Origin: Nitrospirillum sp034653275 | Lineage (GTDB): Bacteria > Pseudomonadota > Alphaproteobacteria > Azospirillales > Azospirillaceae | Length of the DNA: 64,000 bases | Direction of reading: 5' to 3' | NCBI RefSeq assembly: GCF_034653275.1 | Contig: NZ_JAYEES010000004.1 | Location: 62,001-126,000 of the forward strand | Part shown: positions 8,184 to 16,139 of the stretch, piece by piece | Numbering within the stretch: position 1 is the first letter of the stretch | Layout of the letters: every line of letters begins with the position of its first letter | Notes under the pieces: model-generated | Told to the model about the DNA's origin: nothing | What the model saw: the letters and a program-made list of their open reading frames with translations, nothing else | Databases searched by the model: none | Position numbers and translations under genes: made by a program

Positions 8184-9087
8184 GGGCACCCCCGGCCACG
8201 TGCGCCCAGAACTTTTCCGCCACCGGGGACTGGCGCGCGCGGGAGCGGTAGAGGTGGATTTCCATGGGGATGTCCCAGCTGGCGTCACCGGCGCGCACCA
8301 GCTCGCCCCGCTCCAGATGTTCCGCCACCAGGCTCAGGGGGGACCAGCCCAGGCCGCGCCCGTCCAGCGCCATGGTCACCAGCAGCTTGGCCAGGTGTGA
8401 GGTGAAGGTGGGCTTCAGATGCGTGGCGGGCAGGGCCGTCTCCAGCGCCGCCGCCACAATGCGCCCCATGCCGGACTCCGGGCGATAGGCGACGTAGGCC
8501 ACGGGCGCGTCGGCCCTGCCGGGCAGGCTGTGCAGGGGGCGACCGTCCGCGTCCGGCGCGCTGACCGGCACCATCACGTCGTCGCCGATATGGACGGAGC
8601 GGAACTGCGCGGGCGCCAGCAGGGTGCTGGCCGCCGGATAATGGTGGCACAGCAGGAACTGCGACTGGCCCTGGATCATCATGCGTTCGCAGATCTCCAT
8701 ATGGTTGGCCACCATCTGGACATTGATGTTGAAGGGCAGCGTCGTCTCCACCCGGCGCAGCCAGGCGGGAAAGAAGGTCAGCGACAGGGCGTTGGTGGCG
8801 GCGAAGCGCAGCAGTTCGGTATGGCCCTGCGCCACCTCCCGCGCCTCATCCCGCCCGCTGGCCAGGCGGCGCAGGATCTCCTCCGCCGTCACCTGGAAGG
8901 ACTCGCCGGCGGCGGTCAACTCCACCGTGTGGGTGGTGCGGTGGAACAGGGGCGTGCCCACCCAGTCCTCCAGCGCGCGGATGCGGCGGCTCAGCGCCGG
9001 CTGGGTGATGTTGCGGTTCTCCGCCGCGCGGGAGAAGCCGCCGTGCGCCACCACCGCAAGGAAATCCTCCAGCCACGCCACTTCCAT
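8173..9087 (-). CDS. LysR-family transcriptional regulator
   Basis: The product is 304 residues, the standard LysR length. The N-terminal winged helix-turn-helix is clear: FLAVVAHGGFSRAAENRNI followed by TQPALSRRIRALEDWVGTPLF. The rest is the periplasmic-binding-like effector domain. Translation starts at ATG 9087. The gene lies downstream of a Crp-type regulator (30 bases apart) and upstream of leuC on the same strand, an order that suggests it controls the leuCD-transporter unit. LysR proteins usually sense a pathway metabolite; a hydroxycarboxylate or its product would fit but is inferred. Confidence 0.9.
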   Translation of the reverse strand: MEVAWLEDFLAVVAHGGFSRAAENRNITQPALSRRIRALEDWVGTPLFHRTTHTVELTAAGESFQVTAEEILRRLASGRDEAREVAQGHTELLRFAATNALSLTFFPAWLRRVETTLPFNINVQMVANHMEICERMMIQGQSQFLLCHHYPAASTLLAPAQFRSVHIGDDVMVPVSAPDADGRPLHSLPGRADAPVAYVAYRPESGMGRIVAAALETALPATHLKPTFTSHLAKLLVTMALDGRGLGWSPLSLVAEHLERGELVRAGDASWDIPMEIHLYRSRARQSPVAEKFWAHVAGGAPTA

Positions 9088-9117
9088 ATCCGGTTCCCGC
9101 CCCCAGTCGGCCCATCC

Positions 9118-9813
9118 CTAATCGACAAAGCGCTCCAGCGCGCCGGCATCGCGCACCTCGATGCCGCCATATCCCCGGCGCACCAGGCCGGCCCGTTCCA
9201 GCCGGCCCAGGGCGCGGTTTGCCGTCTGGCGGCTGAGTCCCAGCATGCCGGCCAGATCCTCCTGCGACAACGGCAGAAGCACGGGCGCGCTTCCCGTATC
9301 CCCTGGCGGCGCCTCCTCCAGCCGGCACAGCAGGGCCAGCAGGCGGGCGGTGCGCTGGGGCGTGGGCAGGGCCAGCACCTCGCCCAAGTAGTGCGTGGCC
9401 TGGCGCAGATGACGGCTGAGGATGCCGGCGAAGTTGGCCCAGCGACGGGGGTCGGCATCCACGATCCGCGCGAAGGCCTGGGCCGCCAGGTGCAGCACCA
9501 CGCTTTTCCCCCGCGCCACCGCCGTCTGCCCCCGGGGCAGGCCGTCGACCATGGAAACCTCGCCGAACCAGTGGCCCGGCCCCGCGTGCAGGATCACCAC
9601 CTCCCGCCCATCCTCCTGCACCGTGGCCAGGCGCATGCGGCCCGCGACCAGGGCATACAGCCCATCCGGCGCGTCGCCGCCGCGATACACCGCCTGGCCG
9701 TCGGCATAGGCCCGCAGCCGCCCCCGCGCCAGGATCTCGGCGCGCAGGTCCGCCGGCTGCTCCGCCAGCCAACCCCGCGTTTCCAGAACCTGGGCCGCCG
9801 CATGCTTGTCCAC
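9118..9813 (-). CDS. Crp/Fnr-family transcriptional regulator
   Basis: The product is 231 residues. The first 120 residues form a cyclic-nucleotide-type beta-roll (GGDAPDGLYALVAGRMRL, then GPGHWFGEVSMVDGLPRG). The C-terminal helix-turn-helix reads SQEDLAGMLGLSRQTANRAL. There is no N-terminal cysteine cluster, so it is not an Fe-S Fnr. The start is GTG at 9813, placed after GGGGGGCGAAG. It is divergent from the class II aldolase gene (106 bases between starts) and followed closely by the LysR gene. It may regulate both directions. The effector is unknown. Confidence 0.85.
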   Translation of the reverse strand: MDKHAAAQVLETRGWLAEQPADLRAEILARGRLRAYADGQAVYRGGDAPDGLYALVAGRMRLATVQEDGREVVILHAGPGHWFGEVSMVDGLPRGQTAVARGKSVVLHLAAQAFARIVDADPRRWANFAGILSRHLRQATHYLGEVLALPTPQRTARLLALLCRLEEAPPGDTGSAPVLLPLSQEDLAGMLGLSRQTANRALGRLERAGLVRRGYGGIEVRDAGALERFVD

Positions 9814-9919
9814 CTTCGCCCCCCCTCAAACGGTTCGGCTTAGATTGTCAAATCCGCGACATTCTTAAAAGCCATCCGGGCGTAGGCTGCCTTCATCATA
9901 AAAACACCGGGAGGATTCC
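9814..9919. promoter_or_regulatory. Divergent promoter region, crp-type gene / class II aldolase
   Basis: These 106 bases separate two divergent starts and must hold both promoters. The region includes an AT-rich part (TTAGATTGTCAAATC, and CATTCTTAAAAG further on). A strong GGGAGGA ribosome binding site precedes the aldolase ATG at 9920. I see no clear Crp-type palindrome. Confidence 0.45.
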
Positions 9920-10708
9920 ATGTTCGAAACCGCGCCCACGCTGGCCCCCGCCGACCAGCCGCCGTTACGCGACCGCGTCTCGGCCGAGGAATGGCGGCTG
10001 CGTGTTGATCTGGCGGCGGCCTACCGCCTGGTGGCCCTGTTCGGCTGGGACGATTTGGTGTTCACCCACATCTCGGCCCGGGTGCCGGGGCCGGAGCACC
10101 ACTTCCTCATCAACCCCTACGGCATGCTGTTCGAGGAGATCACCGCCAGCAGCCTGGTGAAGGTGGACATGGACGGCAAGGTGGTGCTGGACACCGGTTT
10201 CCCCGTGAACCCGGCGGGCTTCACCATCCACTCCGCCGTGCATCAGGTGCGCGAAGACGCGGGCTGTGTGCTTCACCTGCACACCGCCGACGGCACGGCG
10301 GTCTCGACCTTGGAGGAAGGCCTGCTGCCCCTGAACCAGACGGCGCAGCTGGTGATCGACGACCTCGCCTACCACGATTACGAGGGCGTGGCGTTCGAGC
10401 ATGACGAGCGCCCGCGCCTGCAGCGCGACCTGGGCGCCAAGAACACCATGCTGCTGCGCAACCACGGCACCTTGACCGTGGGGCGCACGGTGGCCGAGGC
10501 CTTCACCCGCATGTATTTCCTGGAACGGTCCTGCACCATGCAGGTGCGCACCCTGACCATGGGCCGGCCGCTCTATCCCGCCCCGCATGAGGCCATCGAG
10601 CGCAACATCCAGATCAGCCGCATGGGTGTGTCCCAGGCGGCCAACCTGCTGGTCTGGCCGGCCCTGCTGCGCCGCCTGGCGCGGCAGATGCCGGGGTATG
10701 CGGACTGA
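9920..10708 (+). CDS. Class II aldolase/adducin-family protein
   Basis: The product is 262 residues starting at ATG 9920 after GGGAGGATTCC. The zinc-binding histidines of the family are present in the VLHLHTADGTAV element and in the later LLRNHGTLTVG element. The N-terminal TFTH-like motif (VFTHISARVPG) is also characteristic, along with the NPYGMLFEEI strand. Family members are sugar-phosphate aldolases, dehydratases or decarboxylases, and many lack an assigned substrate. The position opposite the Crp/LysR/leuCD/transporter block suggests a shared catabolic route in which this enzyme cleaves or rearranges a hydroxy-acid intermediate. That link is inference. Confidence 0.85.
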   Translation: MFETAPTLAPADQPPLRDRVSAEEWRLRVDLAAAYRLVALFGWDDLVFTHISARVPGPEHHFLINPYGMLFEEITASSLVKVDMDGKVVLDTGFPVNPAGFTIHSAVHQVREDAGCVLHLHTADGTAVSTLEEGLLPLNQTAQLVIDDLAYHDYEGVAFEHDERPRLQRDLGAKNTMLLRNHGTLTVGRTVAEAFTRMYFLERSCTMQVRTLTMGRPLYPAPHEAIERNIQISRMGVSQAANLLVWPALLRRLARQMPGYAD

Positions 10709-10738
10709 TCCTGGACAATGCTAGGCAATGGCTACGGC

Positions 10739-11140
10739 TCAGGAAATCAGGTCCAGGCCAATGGCGCGGGCGGCCTCGGTAAGGGCGTGGTCAAGGGTGG
10801 CCAAAGGCAGAGCCTGTCGTTGCGCCAGTTCCAGGTAGGCCGCGTCATAGACGGTCAGCCGGTGCTGGCGCGCCAGGGTCAGCACGGCGGTTTCATCCGG
10901 GGAACGGTCCACCATCACGCCCAGTTTGGCGAGCCGATACAGGAAGGCCGCCGTATCCTCCGGAGTAAGCCGCCGCCGGCGCTCGCTGATGATTAAGGTA
11001 TTGCGGACTTCAAACCACCAAAGGCTGGGGGCGTGCGCGCGGTCCGTGCGAATTCGCTCAAGCGCGCGCGTGGCGATAGGATGGTCTTCATCCTTGAAGG
11101 CCCAACAGGCGGCGACCGACGCGTCGATCACGAAGGGCAT
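10739..11140 (-). CDS. vapC: PIN-domain ribonuclease toxin, VapC type
   Basis: The product is 133 residues. The four acidic residues of the PIN active site are visible: D6 (FVIDAS), E44 (WWFEVRN), D99 (TVYDAAY) and D117 (ATLDHAL). The start ATG overlaps the antitoxin stop (TAATG), giving the usual antitoxin-first, coupled toxin-antitoxin arrangement. VapC toxins are Mg2+-dependent RNases that often cut initiator tRNA or 23S rRNA; the target here cannot be read. Expression is normally repressed by the antitoxin-toxin complex. Confidence 0.88.
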   Translation of the reverse strand: MPFVIDASVAACWAFKDEDHPIATRALERIRTDRAHAPSLWWFEVRNTLIISERRRRLTPEDTAAFLYRLAKLGVMVDRSPDETAVLTLARQHRLTVYDAAYLELAQRQALPLATLDHALTEAARAIGLDLIS

Positions 11141-11385
11141 TAATATTTGTGCCCTTCGTGACGGGCCGACAGCAAATCGTCCAGCGAAATCGGGCCGGTC
11201 TTCTGTTGAAGGCCGCGGATGCCCTCAATGGCCCGGTCGATCTCCTCCTGCCGGCTTTCCGCTTCAGGAATGAGCCGCGCGATGGGGCGGCCGTGCCGGG
11301 TGATGATAATGGTCTCCCCCCGCTCCACCTCATCCAGGATTTGGGGCAGGTGGGTTTTCGCTTCCGACGATTGAACCTCGCGCAT
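11140..11385 (-). CDS. vapB: Phd/YefM-family antitoxin (VapB partner)
   Basis: The product is 81 residues from ATG at 11385, with CGAAGG upstream. The opening (MREVQSSEAKTHLPQILDEV) and the block GETIIITRHGRPIARLIP are the Phd/YefM fold, which binds DNA as a dimer. The C-terminal third (EEIDRAIEGIRGL onward) should wrap the toxin. The frame is open further upstream to 11517, but the extra residues do not look like this family. The stop codon overlaps the toxin start. The complex probably autoregulates the promoter upstream of 11385. Confidence 0.88.
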   Translation of the reverse strand: MREVQSSEAKTHLPQILDEVERGETIIITRHGRPIARLIPEAESRQEEIDRAIEGIRGLQQKTGPISLDDLLSARHEGHKY

Positions 11386-11503
11386 GACCTTCGCTTTCGA
11401 CCAGTCGAATCGACCAATCCATTTTATAGAAAAGCGGCGGAACATCAATCGGCCTTGCGCGAACAAGCCGCAGGGTAGGCCTTCGCCAGGCCAGATCCCC
11501 CCA

Positions 11504-12487
11504 TCAATAGCCCTCATCCACCCAATGCTGGGTGGACTTCTTCGGACGCTTGTAGCCGTTGTCCGGCTGGCGCGGGGGCAGGGGCAATTCCACCGGGCTC
11601 AGGTCCTTGTAGGGGATCTGGTGCAGCAGGTGGGCGATGCAGTTCAGGCGCGCCTTCTTCTTGTTGTCGGCGTCGACGATGTACCAGGGCGCGTGGGCAT
11701 GGTCGGTGTGGGCCAGCATCACGTCCTTGGCCTTCGAATATTCCACCCAGCGGCCGCGCGACTCCAGGTCCATGGGCGACAGTTTCCAGCGCTTCATGGG
11801 GTTGTGCATGCGCTCCACGAAGCGCTTCTCCTGCTCCTCATCGCTGACGGAGAACCAGTACTTGATCAGGATGACGCCGGATTTCACCAGCATCTCCTCG
11901 AACAGGGGGCAGGCGCGCAGGAACTCCTGGTACTCATCCTCGGTGCAGAAGCCCATGACCTTCTCGACGCCGGCGCGGTTGTACCAACTGCGGTCGAACA
12001 GGATCATCTCGCCGGGGCCCGGCAGATGCTGGACATAGCGCTGGAAGTACCACTGGCCCTTCTCCCGCTCCGTGGGCGTGCCCAGGGCCACCACGCGGCA
12101 GATGCGGGGGTTCAGGCTTTCGGTGATGCGCTTGATGACCCCGCCCTTGCCGGCGGCGTCGCGGCCCTCGAACAGCACCACCACCTTCAGGCCCTGAATG
12201 CGCACCCACTCTTGCAGCTTCAGCAGCTCGAACTGCAGGCGCGCCAGCTCATCGATGTACTTGTAGTGCTTGGGCGGCCGGCCCGGCTTGCCCGGGCCCA
12301 GGATGTTCCAGCGGTCCTCGATGCGCTTATGTTCCCTGGCGTTGCGCAGGATCTCGCCGTCCAGCGGCGGGGCCGGGCTGATGTCCGCCATCTCTTCCGG
12401 TGTGGGCTCGCCCACCTCGCCGCCCTGGGCGGCGCCATTCGTGTGCTGCGCGTTCTGATTCGCATGCTTCTTGGACTTGCCGGCCAT
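11504..12487 (-). CDS. ppk2: Polyphosphate kinase 2 (PPK2)
   Basis: The product is 327 residues. Walker A is GRDAAGKGG at residues 108-116. The Walker B/lid region FDRSWYNRAG follows about 60 residues later, then the conserved block VERMHNPMKRWKLSPMDLES. This is a single-domain PPK2 that transfers phosphate between polyphosphate and nucleoside phosphates. The first 50 residues are polar and low-complexity (Asn, Gln, Glu, Pro rich) and probably disordered. The ribosome binding site before ATG 12487 is weakly placed. The gene is monocistronic between the toxin-antitoxin pair and a divergent thioesterase. Confidence 0.9.
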   Translation of the reverse strand: MAGKSKKHANQNAQHTNGAAQGGEVGEPTPEEMADISPAPPLDGEILRNAREHKRIEDRWNILGPGKPGRPPKHYKYIDELARLQFELLKLQEWVRIQGLKVVVLFEGRDAAGKGGVIKRITESLNPRICRVVALGTPTEREKGQWYFQRYVQHLPGPGEMILFDRSWYNRAGVEKVMGFCTEDEYQEFLRACPLFEEMLVKSGVILIKYWFSVSDEEQEKRFVERMHNPMKRWKLSPMDLESRGRWVEYSKAKDVMLAHTDHAHAPWYIVDADNKKKARLNCIAHLLHQIPYKDLSPVELPLPPRQPDNGYKRPKKSTQHWVDEGY

Positions 12488-12687
12488 GGCGTCTCAGGCC
12501 TCCCCGTGATGTGCGCGCCACTCATATGCGCTGGTGAACCGTTGCGGTTCCTTGCCAAGCACCTTGTCCCTGAATGGGGCACCCCATCCTTGCGCCATGT
12601 CAATGCGCCCTTCGGTTATGCGGATTGCATAATGAAAGTCACGAGGTCAAGATGGCGGTGACACGGATACGATCAAGAGGATCAACG

Positions 12688-13191
12688 ATGGTTGCCCCGG
12701 GTGAGACCGACAAGCAGATGGGCGAGGCGGAACGCATGGCGGCGCTGGCCCGCATGGACGGGCTGGATTTCCTGCGCGCCATGATGGCGGGCGATCTGCC
12801 GCCGCCGCCCATCAACCAGACCCTGGGCTTCACGTTGACCCATGCCGAGGTGGGCTACGCCGTCTTCACCGGCACGCCGGTCCACGCCTATTACAACCCC
12901 ATCGGCTCGGTCCATGGCGGGTGGATCGCCACCCTGCTGGACAGCTGCATGGCCTGCGCCGTTCAGACCACGCTGACCGGCGGTCGCGCTTACACCACGC
13001 TGGAACTGAAGATCAATTACATCCGCGCGGTGACCTCGGCCACCGGCCCGGTGCGGGCCGAGGGGCGCATCATCCATGCCGGCGGCCGCACCGCCACGTC
13101 CGAAGGCCGCCTGGTAGACGCCGACGGCCGGCTGCTAGCCCACGGCACCACCACGTGCCTGGTGTTCGACCCCCGGCCGCCCAAGGGCTGA
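12688..13191 (+). CDS. PaaI-type hotdog-fold thioesterase
   Basis: The product is 167 residues from ATG at 12688, with AGAGGA seven bases upstream. ATG at 12652 (after GAGG) would add 12 residues and cannot be excluded. The hotdog-fold signature is NPIGSVHGGWIATLLDSCM, then TLELKINYIRAVTSATGPV and an AEGRIIHAGGRTATSEG strand. This is the pattern of PaaI/YbgC-like acyl-CoA thioesterases. The acyl substrate is unknown. The last 57 bases overlap the 3' end of the convergent GPH transporter gene. Confidence 0.85.
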   Translation: MVAPGETDKQMGEAERMAALARMDGLDFLRAMMAGDLPPPPINQTLGFTLTHAEVGYAVFTGTPVHAYYNPIGSVHGGWIATLLDSCMACAVQTTLTGGRAYTTLELKINYIRAVTSATGPVRAEGRIIHAGGRTATSEGRLVDADGRLLAHGTTTCLVFDPRPPKG

Positions 13192-14664
13192 GCCGCCGGC
13201 ACCTGGATGGTTGGCTGGCAAGGGTGAGGTAGGCAGGGGGGCGACCGGCGGGGCGGGCTGGGCCGGAACGTCGCCCGCCGCCCGCTGGTCCAGTTCCTCC
13301 ACAACCCGCCGGTGCAGGGCGCCATCAAGCGGGTAGCCCGCCATCAGCGCCAGGGTGGCGGCGAACAGGCCGCAGGGCAGCAGGGACATCAGCAGGCGCA
13401 GGCCGTTCAAGGTTTCCGCCGACTGGGTGGCGTTGGGCACGAAGCCGATGGCGGACAGCAGCCAGCCCAGCAGGGCGCCGGCCAGGCCCAGCGCCACCTT
13501 CTGCGCCAGCGAGGCCACGCCGAAAATCTTGGCCTCGTCCCGGCGGCCGAAGCGCCATTCGTTGTAATCAACCAGGTCGGGCAGCATGGCCCAGAAGCCC
13601 ACGGCGTGGACGGTGCAGCCCACGAACAGGGCGGCGATGGCCGCCACCGCCAGGGCGGGCTGGTCACTGGGCGCCATCAGGAAGGCCAGGGAGGATAGCG
13701 CCGCCAGGCCGGTTCCCATCTGCCACGACACCTTCTTGCTGGTGCGGCGGGACAGCCACACCCAGAAGGGCACGCTGACGGCGCTGGCGGCGGAAAAGGC
13801 GGGCATGGCGTAAGCGGCCAGGTCCATGTCACCCACGTCGTACTTGAAGAAATAGACCAGGTTGCGGAACTGCAAGGCGCCCGCCACCTGGATGAGTCCG
13901 ATGGACACCAGCAAGCGCATCAGCGGGCCGGAACGGCCCAGCGTGCGCAGGAAGCCGGCGACATCGCTGTCAAGCGTGGCGCGCGAGGCGGGCGTCAGGG
14001 CCGGGTACGGCTTTTCCTTCACCACGCTGGCGCACAGCCAGAACAGGGCGACGGACAGCGTGCCCACCACCAGGCCGCTGATGCTGTAGCCCAGGCCGCC
14101 GCCCGGTGAGCCACCATGACCGCCGGCCGCCATATGGTCGATGCGGGCGGCCAGGGCCGGCAGCAGGAACGACACGGTGATGCCGCCGATGAAGGCGCAG
14201 GTCATGCGATAACCGGTGAGGCTTGACCGCTCCTCCGCGTCCTGGGTGATGCGCGCGGACAGCGAGGCGTAGGGGATGGAGACGATGGTGTAGACGCCGC
14301 GCCAAGCCATGTGGCTCAGGATGGCGTAGGCGATCAGCCCGCCCTCGCCCAGGCCGGGGGCGGTGAAACAGGCGGCCATGACGGCGCCCAGCGGCACGCC
14401 GCCCCACAGGATGAAGGGGCGGTACCGGCCCAATCGCGTGCTGGTGCGGTCGGCCCACACGCCCATCAGGGGATTGGCCAGGCCGTCGGCGATGGCGGCC
14501 ACCAGGAAACCCACGCCCACCCACACCGGGGGCACGCCCTGCACATCCGTCTGGAAATAGGCCAGGAACAGGGTCATCGCCTGCCAGTGCAGGTTCAGGC
14601 CCAAATCACCGATGGCGTAGCCCAGCTTGGTCTTCAAGGCGACGGGCGCCTGTCCGTATGCCAT
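13135..14664 (-). CDS. GPH-family sugar:cation symporter (MFS)
   Basis: The product is 509 residues from ATG at 14664, preceded by TGGGGGGAAG; the longer open frame to 15033 is not supported. It has about twelve membrane segments. The N-terminal GPH features are LGYAIGDLGLNL and GLANPLMGVWADRTSTRLGRYRPFI, the cation-coupling segment of MelB-like symporters. The C-terminal 50 residues are Pro/Ala/Gly rich and read into the 3' end of the convergent thioesterase gene. The gene is divergent from a LacI-type regulator, with 280 bases between the starts. Together they suggest regulated uptake of a glycoside or oligosaccharide across the inner membrane. Confidence 0.85.
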   Translation of the reverse strand: MAYGQAPVALKTKLGYAIGDLGLNLHWQAMTLFLAYFQTDVQGVPPVWVGVGFLVAAIADGLANPLMGVWADRTSTRLGRYRPFILWGGVPLGAVMAACFTAPGLGEGGLIAYAILSHMAWRGVYTIVSIPYASLSARITQDAEERSSLTGYRMTCAFIGGITVSFLLPALAARIDHMAAGGHGGSPGGGLGYSISGLVVGTLSVALFWLCASVVKEKPYPALTPASRATLDSDVAGFLRTLGRSGPLMRLLVSIGLIQVAGALQFRNLVYFFKYDVGDMDLAAYAMPAFSAASAVSVPFWVWLSRRTSKKVSWQMGTGLAALSSLAFLMAPSDQPALAVAAIAALFVGCTVHAVGFWAMLPDLVDYNEWRFGRRDEAKIFGVASLAQKVALGLAGALLGWLLSAIGFVPNATQSAETLNGLRLLMSLLPCGLFAATLALMAGYPLDGALHRRVVEELDQRAAGDVPAQPAPPVAPLPTSPLPANHPGAGGSALGRPGVEHQARGGAVG

Positions 14665-14713
14665 CTTCCCCCCAGGGAATTCTTCTCTTGGGGCCAGGGT
14701 GGCGCCGGCGGAA

Positions 14714-14732
14714 ATGACAGCGGTGCCGTCAT
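14714..14732. promoter_or_regulatory. Candidate LacI-family operator upstream of the GPH symporter
   Basis: ATGAC, nine bases, then GTCAT form a dyad about 50 bases upstream of the symporter ATG. The left half reads TGACAGCG, identical in eight bases to the first operator-like element before the TonB receptor at 17980. Imperfect symmetry keeps the confidence low. Confidence 0.4.
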
Positions 14733-14944
14733 CCCGCTTCCGCCCCAGGCCGCCCCCAGGAAACAACATCCGGTGGCGGTCACGCCAGCATGCCTTTCGG
14801 ACGGTGGCGGTCAAATGATGGACGGGCGCGCTTTTTTGCGCCATCGATGCAGGATTGCCGCAACCTGGCGCTTTGGGCAATTGTGAGCCCGCGCCGGCCC
14901 CAGGGATGGGGAAGCGGCACCGATATAGGGATGGGAGTGGACAT

Positions 14945-15994
14945 ATGGCGGGGCCTGACCGCAAGCCGACGATCATCGATGTGGCGCGCCTGGCGGGGGC
15001 GTCCATCAAGACGGTGTCGCGGGTCATCAACAAGGAACGCTATGTCAGCCCCGACATGCAGGAGCGCATCGAGAAAGCTGTGGCCGAGCTGGGCTATCAG
15101 CCCAACATGATGGCCCGCAGCCTGGCCAGCGAGCGCTCCAACCTCATCGGCCATCTCTACGGCGACGCCGGCGGCCCCTACACCCTGGAAATCCAGGTGG
15201 GCCTGCTGAACCGCTGCCGGGCTCACGGCTATCACCTGATGATCGAGGAAATCGATTATCGCAGCCCCAACGTGGAGCAGCGGGCCAGCGCCATCGTCAA
15301 CCAGATGCGGCTGGACGGTGTGGTGCTGACGGCCCCCGTGACCGACAACCCCATCGTGCTGCGGATTTTGGAGGAGGCGGGCGTGCCTTACGTCCGCGTG
15401 ACGCCGCAGCAGGAATCGGAAACCTCCCCCTCCGTCCGCATCGATGAACGGCAGGCGGCCTACACCCTGACCCAGCACCTGTTGGCCCTGGGCCACCGGC
15501 GCATCGGCTTCATCAAGGGCAAGGCCAACCACACCGCCACCATCCTGCGCTACACCGGCTATTGCGAGGCGCTGACCGACGCCGGCGTGACGGTGGACCC
15601 GGTGCTGGTGGAGCAGGGGGAGTTCACCTACGCCTCCGCCGTGGCCTGCGCCCGCCGCCTGCTGGACCAGCCGCACCGCCCCACCGCCATCTTCGCCAGC
15701 AACGACGAAATGGCCGCCGCCGTGGTGGCGGAGGCGCACAACCGCGGCTTCAGCCTGCCGGCCAACCTGTCGGTGGTGGGTTTCGACGACACCCCGCTGG
15801 CCGAGATGATGTGGCCGCCGCTGACCACGGTGCGCCAGCCGGTGCGGGAAATGGCGGAAACGGCGGCCGACATCCTGATCGGCCTGCTGTCCCAGCGCGG
15901 CAAGGTCGACTGGCCCAAGCCCGTGCCGCACCAGGTGCTGGCCCACACCATCCTGCTGCGTCAATCCACGGCCCGCCCGCCCGGCAAGGCGTGA
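14945..15994 (+). CDS. LacI-family transcriptional regulator (first of two)
   Basis: The product is 349 residues from ATG at 14945, preceded by GGGAGTGGACAT. The helix-turn-helix is TIIDVARLAGASIKTVSRVIN with the hinge helix ELGYQPNMMARSLA. The periplasmic-binding-like effector domain follows (LGHRRIGFIKG, then PTAIFASNDEMAAAVV and VVGFDDTPLAEMMWPPLTTV). The recognition helix (SIKTVSRVIN) is identical to that of the second LacI gene at 20667, so the two may bind related operators. It is divergent from the GPH symporter. The likely role is sugar-dependent repression of this uptake region. Confidence 0.9.
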   Translation: MAGPDRKPTIIDVARLAGASIKTVSRVINKERYVSPDMQERIEKAVAELGYQPNMMARSLASERSNLIGHLYGDAGGPYTLEIQVGLLNRCRAHGYHLMIEEIDYRSPNVEQRASAIVNQMRLDGVVLTAPVTDNPIVLRILEEAGVPYVRVTPQQESETSPSVRIDERQAAYTLTQHLLALGHRRIGFIKGKANHTATILRYTGYCEALTDAGVTVDPVLVEQGEFTYASAVACARRLLDQPHRPTAIFASNDEMAAAVVAEAHNRGFSLPANLSVVGFDDTPLAEMMWPPLTTVRQPVREMAETAADILIGLLSQRGKVDWPKPVPHQVLAHTILLRQSTARPPGKA

Positions 15995-16003
15995 ATTGTT
16001 TCC

Positions 16004-16037
16004 AACGGCATTTGAGCGCGCCGCTCAAAATGCCGTT
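16004..16037. repeat. REP-like palindrome (AACGGCAT family), copy 2
   Basis: AACGGCATTTGAGCG, a 3-base loop, then CGCTCAAAATGCCGTT form a 15-base stem with one bulged base, nine bases after the LacI stop. The core AACGGCAT...GAG / CTC...ATGCCGTT matches the palindrome at 8153-8183. No T run follows. The remaining 100 bases to the halogenase stop are GC-rich and repetitive in appearance. Confidence 0.55.
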
Positions 16038-16139
16038 CCTCAATCGCCGGGCGCCGCCATCCGGCGGCTAGGCTTCCTCGCTGCGCCCTGCGGTGCCCGC
16101 TGCGGCGGACGCGGTCGCGTCCTACGACGGCCGCAGGCT

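Noticed and set aside
14879..14888. AATTGTGAGC, identical to the left half of the E. coli lac operator, before a LacI-type gene
   Set aside because: The right half is absent (CCGCGCCGGC follows). The recognition helix of this regulator is not that of E. coli LacI, so I treat it as chance.
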